Assembly: GCF_000271845.1 (NCBI RefSeq)
Contig: NZ_JH719395.1
Location: 2,511,624 to 2,575,623, forward strand
Length of the DNA stretch: 64,000 nt
Source: Rhizobium leguminosarum bv. trifolii WSM2297
GTDB taxonomy: Bacteria; Pseudomonadota; Alphaproteobacteria; Rhizobiales; Rhizobiaceae
Direction of reading: 5' to 3'
Under the pieces are notes generated by a model. It did not search any database. It was not told the DNA's origin and saw only the letters and a list, made by a program, of their open reading frames with translations. Numbering within the stretch: the first letter of the stretch is position 1; each line of letters starts with the position of its first letter. This document shows, one piece after another, positions 16,454 through 24,863 of the stretch. The position numbers were made by a program, and so were the translations under genes.

Positions 16454-17878
16454 TTAGCGGCTGAACGGCCGCCCATATGCCGTGTCCGCCTCTCCATTGC
16501 TGCGCCCAAGGCTTATGGCGACAACCGCACTGAGGAAGGCGGAATAAAACACCGCAAATCCCGGTATTTGCAGCGAAAAATCGACTGCTGCGTGAAGGGC
16601 GACCAGAACCGTTGCGGCCAGGCCAAGGAGAACATACTGCCTGTAACGCCGCCTTTGGGCGAGCCCCTGCCAGAACACTCTGGCAAGCACCGAGAAGACA
16701 AGGATTGCCGCGATCGGGAACAATACCCCGAGGCCCAGAAATCCTTCGAGATAGAAATTATGCGCTCGGTCGAAGACGCCGAAAATTCCGCAGGCCGGAT
16801 CGCGGTAGGCGGAAAAGACCGTCCGGAAGGTTCCGAGGCCGGTCCCGGTTAACCAATGATCCGAAATGGCACGCCATATGCCCGGCAGGATGCAGAACCG
16901 ATCATCATCCTCGAGCCGCCGCTCTTGCGCGCGCAAAATCGCCTGACCTGCAAACACCGTCAGCAATACGACGACGAAAACGATCGCCGAAAGCAGCTTC
17001 AGCATCGAACGCCATCCCGGCGCCGACTTCAGAAAACGCCGCGAGCCGTTCCAATTCATGACCAGCCACGGAAAATAAATGAGAGCGGCAACAGTGGTCG
17101 CGAATATGCCGGCGCGCGAGCGGCTCAGCATCAGTGCGGTGAAGCATGCACACAAGAGCAGGATGTAGATCCACGATCTCAGGAGAAGAGTGTTTCGGCC
17201 CGGCTCGCCAGGCGGATGGTTCGAATAGGAACGGGTGATATCTCTGACAAGGGTCAGCATCAGCAGCGTACCAAGCCCGAGGAAGGTCGCCGCGGTATTG
17301 CGGTTGACGAAAACCGCCGTCAGGCTGTCGAGGTAGGCGTGTTTCTCCACGACGATCAGGATGTTGGGAAACAGTGAAAACTGCAGCAGGCCAAAAACAG
17401 CAATGACGCCCGCAGAAAGCCCAAGGCCGGCAAGTACTTTCCTCGCGCGCCGATCAGTATCGCATAAGAGAAGCCCCGTCAGGAACGTGACGAAGGGCAG
17501 CGCCACCCAGAGGATCGACGCGAGCGTGTCGGCCGGCTCGACGGAGATCGCCGCGTAATTGACGCCCGCCAGGTCACGCGCGGCGTCCCAAGCGGGATTT
17601 GCCAGCCACCGCGAAGGCAGTTCGATCGTCTGAATAAACGTCCACCCCGTCAGAACGATCAGCAGAAACAACGCGATGCCGAAGACCGATCTGCTCTGCC
17701 TCGGCTCTCCGAATAGCAGTCCCGAAATAAAGGCGAGAGCAAACATTCCGATCGCCGCGAAGGCGAAGGGAAAGGGCGTGACGCTCCCGAACGGAATGAG
17801 TGTCAATATAACCAGACCGATAAAGGCGAAGAGCAGAGCCTCTCGCAAGATCGCCCGGTTGATGAGGTTGGAGAACAT
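16454..17878 (-). CDS. pssT: PssT, Wzy-like EPS polymerase (O-antigen ligase family membrane protein)
   Basis: A 474-residue inner-membrane protein with about 12 hydrophobic segments. The O-antigen ligase/polymerase signature is present: LMLSRSRAGIFATT in the middle, then TGTGLGTFRTVF and DRAHNFYLEGFLGLG, which includes the conserved His-Asn of the periplasmic loop. It is expected to polymerise lipid-linked EPS octasaccharides in the periplasm, with PssP setting length. The ATG at 17878 was preferred over the TTG at 17911 because the first transmembrane helix follows directly. Position upstream of pssN-O-P matches the R. leguminosarum pssTNOP cluster. Confidence 0.85.
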   Translation of the reverse strand: MFSNLINRAILREALLFAFIGLVILTLIPFGSVTPFPFAFAAIGMFALAFISGLLFGEPRQSRSVFGIALFLLIVLTGWTFIQTIELPSRWLANPAWDAARDLAGVNYAAISVEPADTLASILWVALPFVTFLTGLLLCDTDRRARKVLAGLGLSAGVIAVFGLLQFSLFPNILIVVEKHAYLDSLTAVFVNRNTAATFLGLGTLLMLTLVRDITRSYSNHPPGEPGRNTLLLRSWIYILLLCACFTALMLSRSRAGIFATTVAALIYFPWLVMNWNGSRRFLKSAPGWRSMLKLLSAIVFVVVLLTVFAGQAILRAQERRLEDDDRFCILPGIWRAISDHWLTGTGLGTFRTVFSAYRDPACGIFGVFDRAHNFYLEGFLGLGVLFPIAAILVFSVLARVFWQGLAQRRRYRQYVLLGLAATVLVALHAAVDFSLQIPGFAVFYSAFLSAVVAISLGRSNGEADTAYGRPFSR

Positions 17879-18187
17879 TTGAATTCGTTTACCAGAGTAG
17901 GCAGGAGCCAAAGATATTGCAACCGAGGCGATTAATTTACACGTACTAACATAAGTTGAACATCAAACACTTGCGTGCTAAAGTGTAACAGAATTCCACA
18001 TCGTTTAAAATTGTCGCGAAAGGCTTAAGCCAATCGAGACAAGGCCCGGCTATGCTCCTTCCAAGCAGCAGAAACGGGACAGAAGTTCTGCGTCCAATAC
18101 TTGGCAAATCAGCAGATCGCCATGCCATTGACAGAGAAAAAAGGCAAGCCTGATCTTAATCGGTGGCCGTGAACAGGGATTTAAGAG
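17879..18187. promoter_or_regulatory. Divergent promoter region between pssT and the transglutaminase-like gene
   Basis: 309 bases without a supportable gene. The sequence is AT-rich between 17920 and 18010 and must contain promoters for both divergent genes. A small minus-strand frame (17946-18128) has no ribosome site and no family resemblance. Confidence 0.4.
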
Positions 18188-18787
18188 ATGAAGAAGACAT
18201 TCGTTACACTTCTAGCTCTGGCCTTTACAGCAGGGAATGCCTGCTCGGCATTTGCCGCCGGTCCCGCAGGTTTCGCACGCGGCCTGAATGGCAGTCCGGA
18301 GGTCAGCTATATCTCTGAAAAAGGCAAAATCATTCCGCCCTTCGCCCAGGTATTGTTCTGCGCCCAGAACCCGTCCGAATGCCGCGACAATAACGGTCTC
18401 TCGGTCGTCGCGCTTACCGATGAGCAGATGCTGCAGCTGAAAAACGTGAACAGCACGGTCAATCGGACGATGATCGGTCGCAACGACCCCCGCAACGAAT
18501 TGAATGGCGACGTCTGGAAGGTGAACGTCCGCAGCGGCGACTGCGAAGATTTCGCACTCACCAAGCGCAGCCGGCTGATCGCGATGGGCTGGTCGTCGCG
18601 CGCTTTGCGAATTGCGACGGCATATACACCCTCTGGTGAGGGACATGCAGTCCTGGTGGTCAGAACCGACAAGGGCGACCTGGTGCTCGACAACAGGAAA
18701 AGCACCATTAAAAACTGGCGGGATACCGATCTGCGCTGGGACAAGATTCAATCGGGAACAGACCCCTATGTCTGGTACCGGCTGTAG
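18188..18787 (+). CDS. Bacterial transglutaminase-like cysteine proteinase (BTLCP/DUF920), secreted
   Basis: A 199-residue protein with a signal peptide (cleavage near AFA, residue 23). The catalytic triad of the transglutaminase-like fold is visible: Cys in RSGDCEDFALTKR, His in GEGHAVLVVRT and Asp in LVLDNRKS. These periplasmic proteins are thought to be proteinases or isopeptidases acting on envelope or adhesin proteins; members in other bacteria process large type I-secreted adhesins (LapG type), a notable point given the PrsDE/Rap genes nearby, though that link is inference. It stands alone and is divergent from pssT. Confidence 0.85.
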   Translation: MKKTFVTLLALAFTAGNACSAFAAGPAGFARGLNGSPEVSYISEKGKIIPPFAQVLFCAQNPSECRDNNGLSVVALTDEQMLQLKNVNSTVNRTMIGRNDPRNELNGDVWKVNVRSGDCEDFALTKRSRLIAMGWSSRALRIATAYTPSGEGHAVLVVRTDKGDLVLDNRKSTIKNWRDTDLRWDKIQSGTDPYVWYRL

Positions 18788-18829
18788 AAGTTTAGGCGGC
18801 CAGAGACCAATCTCGGCCTTTCGGAATTG

Positions 18830-18862
18830 AAGTCGAGCCGGCTCTGACGAACGGCTCGACTT
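18830..18862 (+). terminator. Inverted repeat after the transglutaminase-like gene
   Basis: Perfect 11-base arms AAGTCGAGCCG (18830-18840) and CGGCTCGACTT (18852-18862) with an 11-base loop. No U-tract follows, so termination would be weak or the structure protects the 3' end. Confidence 0.5.
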
Positions 18863-19054
18863 GTCACATTACCCACACAAACCTATGATTTTTGCTGTCG
18901 AGGGGGTGGCCGGCAACGAATTGTCGTGCCCCCAGTTCGATTTTCGATGTGGGTATCAAGCGATCTTCGATATTGTCTTTTCGCCCAGATTAAGTATGAC
19001 GGACGCCATGCTGCGACGCAGCATGATGTCCTACTCTAATGATTTGAGGGAATT

Positions 19055-20383
19055 ATGCGCATCACGATGATTGGATCAGGCTATGTCGGCCTCGTTTCAG
19101 GCGTTTGCTTTGCGGATTTCGGCCACGACGTCATCTGCGTAGACAAGGATCTGAGTAAGATCGAAGCCCTTCGCGAAGGCCGCATTCCGATCTACGAGCC
19201 GGGTCTGGAACAATTGGTCGCCGAAAATACCAGCACCGGCCGCCTGTCGTTTTCGACGGATGTCGGCGAAAGCGTCCGTAACGCCGACGTCGTGTTCATC
19301 GCGGTCGGCACGCCATCCCGGCGCGGCGACGGCCACGCCGACCTCTCCTATGTCTATGCGGCTGCGCGCGAGATTGCCACCTATGTGGAAGGCTTCACCG
19401 TTATCGTCACCAAGTCGACCGTACCGGTCGGCACCGGCGACGAAGTCGAGCGCATCATGCGCGAAACCAATCCTTCGGCGGATGTCGCCGTCGTTTCCAA
19501 TCCGGAATTCCTGCGCGAAGGCGCGGCGATCGAAGATTTCAAGCGTCCCGACCGAATCGTCGTCGGGCTGAACGACGACCGGGCGCGCGAAACCATGACC
19601 GAGGTCTATCGTCCCCTTTACCTCAACCAGTCCCCCCTGGTCTTCACCACCCGCCGCACGTCGGAGCTGATCAAATATGCGGCCAATGCGTTCCTCGCGA
19701 TGAAGATCACCTTCATCAATGAGATCGCCGATCTCTGCGAGCGGGTCGACGCAAACGTCCAGGACGTTTCGCGCGGCATCGGTCTCGATGGCCGTATCGG
19801 CGCCAAGTTCCTGCATGCCGGCCCGGGTTACGGCGGCTCGTGCTTCCCCAAGGATACGCTTGCTCTTGCCAAGACGGCGCAGGACTACGATGCGCCGGTC
19901 CGTTTGATCGAGACGACGATCTCGATCAACGACAACCGCAAGCGGGCGATGGGACGCAAGGTCATCTCGGCCGTCGGCGGGGACATTCGCGGCAAGAAGA
20001 TTGCGATTCTCGGCCTGACCTTCAAACCGAACACCGACGACATGCGCGACAGCCCGGCGATTGCCGTTATCCAGACCCTGCAGGACGCCGGTGCCCAGGT
20101 GGTCGGCTACGATCCCGAGGGCATGGAGAACGCCCGCAAGGTGATCGAGAACATCGAATATGCGAGCGGTCCCTATGAAGCGGCTGCTGATGCGGATGCG
20201 CTTGTCATCGTCACCGAATGGAACCAGTTCCGCGCGCTCGATTTCAATCGCCTGAAGCAGTCGATGCGCGCCCCGGTCCTGGTCGACCTGCGCAATATCT
20301 ACCGCAGCGACGAGGTCCGCAAACATGGCTTTGCCTATACCGGCATCGGCACCAATCTCTATCAGGATTCGACAAACGCCTGA
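19055..20383 (+). CDS. rkpK: RkpK, UDP-glucose 6-dehydrogenase
   Basis: A 442-residue NAD-dependent enzyme that oxidises UDP-glucose to UDP-glucuronate. The N-terminal Rossmann motif GSGYVGLVSG binds NAD; VTKSTVPVGTGDEVE and the catalytic region KYAANAFLAMKITFINE lie in the middle, with the essential Cys in YGGSCFPKDTLAL, and GLTFKPNTDDMRDSPA in the UDP-binding C-terminal domain. Its product is the donor for PssC/D/E-type glucuronosyltransferases and the substrate of LpsL encoded at 29 kb. The gene stands alone, with TGAGGGA before the ATG and a strong terminator after it. Confidence 0.95.
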   Translation: MRITMIGSGYVGLVSGVCFADFGHDVICVDKDLSKIEALREGRIPIYEPGLEQLVAENTSTGRLSFSTDVGESVRNADVVFIAVGTPSRRGDGHADLSYVYAAAREIATYVEGFTVIVTKSTVPVGTGDEVERIMRETNPSADVAVVSNPEFLREGAAIEDFKRPDRIVVGLNDDRARETMTEVYRPLYLNQSPLVFTTRRTSELIKYAANAFLAMKITFINEIADLCERVDANVQDVSRGIGLDGRIGAKFLHAGPGYGGSCFPKDTLALAKTAQDYDAPVRLIETTISINDNRKRAMGRKVISAVGGDIRGKKIAILGLTFKPNTDDMRDSPAIAVIQTLQDAGAQVVGYDPEGMENARKVIENIEYASGPYEAAADADALVIVTEWNQFRALDFNRLKQSMRAPVLVDLRNIYRSDEVRKHGFAYTGIGTNLYQDSTNA

Positions 20384-20411
20384 TAGGTTCTGGTGAACCG
20401 TTATCATTCTG

Positions 20412-20443
20412 ACGCCGCGGAGCAAAAACCCGCGGCGTTTTTG
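20412..20443 (+). terminator. Rho-independent terminator of rkpK
   Basis: Stem ACGCCGCGG/CCGCGGCGT followed directly by TTTTTGG, 28 bases after the rkpK stop. Confidence 0.85.
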
Positions 20444-20501
20444 GTTTTTGGCGCACCGCGGCGAAAAGCCTGAACGGTTTCGGGCGGCATCACGCCTTCA
20501 T

Positions 20502-21296
20502 CTAATTAAGAAGCCCGACCCGCGTTCCTTTTATCGTCAGCACAGTCAGCCGGCCCGTCGCCGAGACCGCCGTGTCGATGCCGATCCGTTGCGGACCGAA
20601 TGTCGGGGTTCGCGCCGGGGTATGCCCGTGGATCACGAGGACGGGAAGCTGCGGCCCATCATCCAGGAAGGGTTGGCGGATCCACATCAGGTCGCTGTCC
20701 TTCTGCTTCTTGAGATCGATGCCCGGTTTGATGCCGGCATGGACAAACACCACCCTGCCCATCCGCAGCATGATCGGCAGCGATTCCAGAAATTGGATAT
20801 GCCGCTCGGGGATCATGTTGCGAATGACGCGGGTAATCATTTCGCTTCCAGCCGCCGACTGCAGCAGGTGCTCGATATCGATACCGTATGAGTGCAGTGT
20901 CTCCGTCCCGGCAAAGCCGAGCCATTCAAGAATGTGCGCCGGTTTGCGATAGAGCTTCACCAGCTCCGCATCGTGATTGCCGCACAGAGCGAAACGCTGA
21001 AATCCTGGCGGCGGGCTCTTGCTCAGGAACTCCAGCACCGCGCTCGAATCGGGGCCGCGATCGACATAATCGCCGAGCATGACGATCAGTTTCGGCCCCG
21101 GAATGCGCGCGGCATCCTCCTCGATGCGGCGATGCGCCTCGATGAGCTCTTTATAACATCCGTGAACATCGCTCATCGCATAGACGGCAGCGAATTCGCC
21201 TTCGGCAAAGGTCAGCCGAGCGCGTCCCTTACGGTTGCCGGCCAGTATCGGTATCTGTTGTCGCCACGGCCCGAGATAATTAAACATGTAACCCAT
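20502..21296 (-). CDS. PPP-family metallophosphatase (serine/threonine phosphatase-like)
   Basis: A 264-residue protein with every motif of the PPP superfamily: DVHGC, LGDYVDRGPDS, LCGNHDAEL, VHAGIKPG and IHGHTPA, supplying the metal-binding Asp, His and Asn residues. The family dephosphorylates phosphoproteins or bis-nucleoside tetraphosphates; length and motif order resemble bacterial Ser/Thr phosphatases encoded near polysaccharide genes. It ends 58 bases after the rkpK terminator on the opposite strand. The first ATG and the ATG at codon 4 both lack a clear ribosome site, so the start is tentative. Confidence 0.85.
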   Translation of the reverse strand: MGYMFNYLGPWRQQIPILAGNRKGRARLTFAEGEFAAVYAMSDVHGCYKELIEAHRRIEEDAARIPGPKLIVMLGDYVDRGPDSSAVLEFLSKSPPPGFQRFALCGNHDAELVKLYRKPAHILEWLGFAGTETLHSYGIDIEHLLQSAAGSEMITRVIRNMIPERHIQFLESLPIMLRMGRVVFVHAGIKPGIDLKKQKDSDLMWIRQPFLDDGPQLPVLVIHGHTPARTPTFGPQRIGIDTAVSATGRLTVLTIKGTRVGLLN

Positions 21297-21959
21297 TTAT
21301 GAGGTCCGACAGCCCGCGAGGTTGTCGGCCATTTCCTGCCCATCCTTGCATGGGTATCAGGCTCAGTGTTCAAAAAGAAATGGGCGTGATCACGGCCTCA
21401 TCGAAATTGTAACGGGAACCCGGCATGAAGGGCCCGCACGGGCGTCGATCTCTGCCGGAACGGTCTCCTCCCCACGGGACACTGCAGCCTCGCGTCGAAT
21501 CACCTAATCCTCACATCGTCACTTGCAGCGAATCTTCCCACAAATCCGCTTTCCGAGGCACATCGTCCTGCTCCTTACGCAACGCACTCCGACAGCGAAA
21601 TTACGATTGCGAGAAACGGCAATCTGTATTCGGCCGTTTTGGAAGGGCATCACGGTTAATATTGCGCTGTATTTTGGTAGATGAGGGTTAATTCAGCGTT
21701 AAGCCGTATTATTCGTCCCAGCGGCGGCTGTGTCAGTCGCCAGTTCTCCAGGAAACAGAATTTCCGGTAATCGGATTTCCACAGGGGACACATCCGAAAA
21801 AGCTGCAAAAATCAACTATAGAGAGAGCCTGTAGAAAAAAATGAACGTTTAAGCTTATCGTGCTTGACGCTACTGCGCCAGCACATGATGATGGCGCATT
21901 GCGAGCGTGAATGACATTTCTTTACCGGAAATCCCAGATCCAAAACTGCGGGGTGCAAA
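21297..21959. other. 663-base stretch without a supportable gene
   Basis: Several small frames (21322-21507, 21425-21691) lack ribosome sites, codon bias and recognisable motifs. Base composition drops in GC from about 21600 onward, where promoter elements of the KTSC gene probably lie. I see no tRNA-like or strong terminator structure. A small RNA cannot be excluded. Confidence 0.4.
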
Positions 21960-22163
21960 GTGGAAACTGCGGTTGATTCGAAACTTATCGAGGCGATCAC
22001 CTACGACGAAGACAGCCGGCATCTACGGGTCTATCTGACAAACGGTCAGAGGCGGGAATATGAAGGCGTCCCAAAGGGCGTCGTCGTCGGATTGACGATG
22101 GCGGAATCCCCGGGAAATTTTTATATGACGGCAATCAGGGGCAAATATCCTCCCCGCCCCTGA
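21960..22163 (+). CDS. KTSC-domain small protein
   Basis: A 67-residue protein covering almost exactly one KTSC domain: SKLIEAITYDEDSRHLRVYLTNG, the YEGVPKGVVVGL segment and AESPGNFYMTAIRGKY. KTSC domains occur alone or attached to lysyl-tRNA synthetase-like and phage proteins and are thought to bind nucleic acid, without an established role. The start is GTG with GGGG upstream. It is isolated, with non-coding sequence before it. Confidence 0.75.
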   Translation: METAVDSKLIEAITYDEDSRHLRVYLTNGQRREYEGVPKGVVVGLTMAESPGNFYMTAIRGKYPPRP

Positions 22164-22244
22164 TGATCTATCATTCCAGCTAGGATGCGGGACCGGCATT
22201 CACCGGCCCCGCAAATCAGCACCACCGACCGGTGGCACACTCCA

Positions 22245-22850
22245 TCAATTGCCACTGAAGAAATCGCGAACTGCATCGATCTCGAGCGGCGCAATCTCGT
22301 GGCCGCCGGGATGCCAGACCGTTTTGACGTCCGCGCCGCGATCTTTCAAATGCTGCGACAGCGCCTCGGTCACCGGGACGGGAGCGATCGGGTCCCGCTG
22401 CCCGGCCGTGACCAGCACCTTTCTCCCCGCAAGGCTTGCCCGGGCTTCGGGCTGAAACGGAATGAGCGGGTGCATCAGAACCGCCGCATCGAAGATGCCC
22501 TTCTCGATCAGCACATTGGCAAGAATGTTTGCGCCATTCGAAAAACCCAGACCGAGAATTTGGGAAGCCTGGTGCTCGTCAGCCAATGCCTTGACATAGG
22601 CGGCAATCTTCTCCGTTGCCCGTGAGAGGTCGGCCATGTCGTAGACCCCCTCCCCGGTGCGCCGGAAGAACCGCGCCGCGCCATATTCGGAAACGTCGCC
22701 GCGTGGCGACAGAACCGTCGCTTCGGGCAGCAGGCGCCGGCCGAAATCGAAGAACTGGTTCTCGTCGCCACCGGTGCCATGCAGCACCAGCAGAATGGGT
22801 TTATTAGGTGCACCGGCATGCAGCCGGTGCACATATCCAGCTTCGGTCAT
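22245..22850 (-). CDS. Alpha/beta hydrolase, phospholipase/carboxylesterase family (MhqD-like)
   Basis: A 201-residue esterase. The oxyanion region is LVLHGTGGDENQF, the nucleophile elbow GLGFSNGAN, the acid GQRDPIAPV and the His HPGGHEIAPLE, a full Ser-Asp-His triad. It follows a glyoxalase-fold ring-cleaving dioxygenase gene after 9 bases. That pairing is the same as mhqD with mhqO in Bacillus, where the two enzymes detoxify quinones and related aromatic electrophiles. Function in quinone detoxification is inferred from the pairing. Confidence 0.85.
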   Translation of the reverse strand: MTEAGYVHRLHAGAPNKPILLVLHGTGGDENQFFDFGRRLLPEATVLSPRGDVSEYGAARFFRRTGEGVYDMADLSRATEKIAAYVKALADEHQASQILGLGFSNGANILANVLIEKGIFDAAVLMHPLIPFQPEARASLAGRKVLVTAGQRDPIAPVPVTEALSQHLKDRGADVKTVWHPGGHEIAPLEIDAVRDFFSGN

Positions 22851-22859
22851 ATCGACTCC

Positions 22860-23792
22860 TTACGCTTCGAGCGGCTGCAGGTGCTGCTCGAGCAGCGCGC
22901 GAAGATGGGCGTGCTGCTGCGGCAGCTTCAGGGCTTCGCCGAGATGGGCCGTATCCTCGTCGCGGTTAAAGCCTGGCTCATTGGTCGCGACCTCGAACAG
23001 CACGCCGCCCGGCGTGCGGAAATAGATCGCCCAGAAATAATCGCGGTCGATCACCGGCGTCACCTGATAGCCGGTGTCCATCAGCGCCTTGCGCACCTCA
23101 AGCTGCTTCTCGCGGTTCTCGACGGCGAAGGCGACGTGGTGGACCGAGCCGGCGCCGGGAAGCGCGCGAGCAATGTTCGGCATGGTCTCGAGATCGATAA
23201 GATGCGCGCCGTTGCCGTCAGGCTTGATCAGCCGCTTGACGCCGTCCTTTTCTTCCCCGACCTCATAGCCCATGAACTTCAGCAGTTCGGCGGTGGCGCC
23301 CTCGTCCCTGAGCCGCATGGCGACGGAGTGGAAGCCGCGAATGGCGTGGTCCTCGCTGATGCCGCCATGAGTCCAGGGCTGGCGGGCATCATCCTTGACC
23401 TCGACCAACGCGAAGCCGTCGCCATCCGGACCGGCGAAGTTCAGGCGTTTCTCGCCGAAGCTTTCCTCGGCCTTCAGGCCGCTGACATTGAGCGCAGCAA
23501 AGCGGTCGCTCCAGAAGCCGAGCGAACCTTGCGGAACGGAAAACACCGTGGTGCCGACCTCGCCGGTGCCGGGACGGCCCTGCGCCATCTTCGGGAACGG
23601 GAAATAGGTCATGACAGAGCCGGGCGCACCGGTCTCATCACCATAATAGAGGTGATAGACATCCGGCGCGTCGAAATTCACCGTCTTCTTGACGCGGCGC
23701 AGGCCAAGCGCATGGGTGAAGAATTGGTTGTTGGTTCGGGCATCCTGCGCCATCGACGTGACGTGGTGCAAACCCTTGATCTGATCGAGCAT
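22860..23792 (-). CDS. Glyoxalase-fold ring-cleaving dioxygenase (MhqO-like)
   Basis: A 310-residue protein with duplicated vicinal-oxygen-chelate modules. Metal ligands are suggested by the His of GLHHVTSMA, the His of SVHHVAFAV and the Glu of GGVLFEVATNEPGF. Family members cleave hydroquinone or catechol-type rings using Fe(II). The internal ATG at 23792 was selected because AAAGGGG lies 7 bases upstream and the VOC module starts at once; the open frame runs further without a start signal. It is transcribed with the adjacent hydrolase. Confidence 0.87.
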   Translation of the reverse strand: MLDQIKGLHHVTSMAQDARTNNQFFTHALGLRRVKKTVNFDAPDVYHLYYGDETGAPGSVMTYFPFPKMAQGRPGTGEVGTTVFSVPQGSLGFWSDRFAALNVSGLKAEESFGEKRLNFAGPDGDGFALVEVKDDARQPWTHGGISEDHAIRGFHSVAMRLRDEGATAELLKFMGYEVGEEKDGVKRLIKPDGNGAHLIDLETMPNIARALPGAGSVHHVAFAVENREKQLEVRKALMDTGYQVTPVIDRDYFWAIYFRTPGGVLFEVATNEPGFNRDEDTAHLGEALKLPQQHAHLRALLEQHLQPLEA

Positions 23793-23928
23793 ATGAAACC
23801 CCTTTCTTGCCCGCAACTCGCGGGCTTTCGATGGGGCTAAGATGCGCGCTGAAGCTCCCCGGGAACAGACCCTCAGATCAAAACGCATTGTCTTCTTTTA
23901 GTGAACGAACACCAACCAACGTTCACAC

Positions 23929-24630
23929 CTAGGCGTCTTCGGGATTGGCCGGCAATTGCCAGTCGATCGGCGTGCGTCCGCGTGACTGCAGGAAATCATT
24001 CGCCTTCGAAAAATGCCCGCAGCCGAAAAATCCGTTATGGGCCGAGAGCGGCGATGGATGTGGTGCCCTGAGCACGAAATGCCGCGTCGTATCGACGAAA
24101 GCGGCCTTGCGCTGGGCATAGGAGCCCCAGAGCATGAAGACGACGGATTCGCACTCGTCGTTGACCTTGCGGATGACCGCGTCGGTGAACTTCTCCCACC
24201 CCTTGCCCTGATGGGCGGCCGCTTGGCCCTCCTCGACGGTCAGCACGCTGTTCAGCAGCAGCACGCCCTGTCTTGCCCAATGTTCGAGGAAACCGTGACG
24301 CGCCGGCGCTATGCCAAGATCCGTCTGCATTTCCTTATAGATATTGACGAGGGAGGGCGGAATGCGCACGCCCGGCCGCACGCTGAAACACAGCCCGTGG
24401 GCCTGCCCCAACCCGTGATAGGGGTCCTGACCGAGAATGACGACCTTGACGCTGGAGATCGGCGTCAGGTCGAGGGCACGGAAATATTCACCGCCTCGGG
24501 GGAAAATCCGCTTGCCGACCTGCTTCTGCGCGACAAGAAAGGATCTAAGCTGCTGCATATAGGGGCTTGAGAACTCACCCGCCAAGGCGGCTTTCCAGCT
24601 CTCTTCGAGACTGACTGATGTATCGCTCAT
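23929..24630 (-). CDS. ung: Uracil-DNA glycosylase (family 1)
   Basis: A 233-residue base-excision repair enzyme that removes uracil from DNA. Motif [15 protein letters not shown] contains the catalytic Asp and water-activating residues; [12 protein letters not shown] and the minor-groove loop [11 protein letters not shown] complete the active site. The start at 24630 ([12 protein letters not shown]) has AAGGG 9 bases upstream and fits usual family length. It is monocistronic and transcribed towards the dioxygenase gene. Confidence 0.95.
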   Translation of the reverse strand: MSDTSVSLEESWKAALAGEFSSPYMQQLRSFLVAQKQVGKRIFPRGGEYFRALDLTPISSVKVVILGQDPYHGLGQAHGLCFSVRPGVRIPPSLVNIYKEMQTDLGIAPARHGFLEHWARQGVLLLNSVLTVEEGQAAAHQGKGWEKFTDAVIRKVNDECESVVFMLWGSYAQRKAAFVDTTRHFVLRAPHPSPLSAHNGFFGCGHFSKANDFLQSRGRTPIDWQLPANPEDA

Positions 24631-24863
24631 CCAGCAAACCCTTCGCATATGACGAAACAACGGACACACGGTTCTAACAAAATCGATCTACGCTGCAATG
24701 CCTGTCGGCTCGGCAATGGGTCTACACCTTCGGAATCGGCCCGAGAAGATGACAAGAGGCTGTCCGCGGCACGGTCTTCCGTTTAACTATATGACGGCTT
24801 TGGTATTTACGCCGGCAGGCGGCCTGAGTAGAACCGTTAGATAAACCGGAGACATGTCTTCAA

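Noticed and set aside
19097..20425. 442-codon frame antisense to rkpK
   Set aside because: rkpK has all catalytic motifs; the opposite frame has none and mirrors its codon positions.
21322..21691. Two short frames in the 663-base gap before the KTSC gene
   Set aside because: No ribosome sites, unusual composition and no recognisable protein features.
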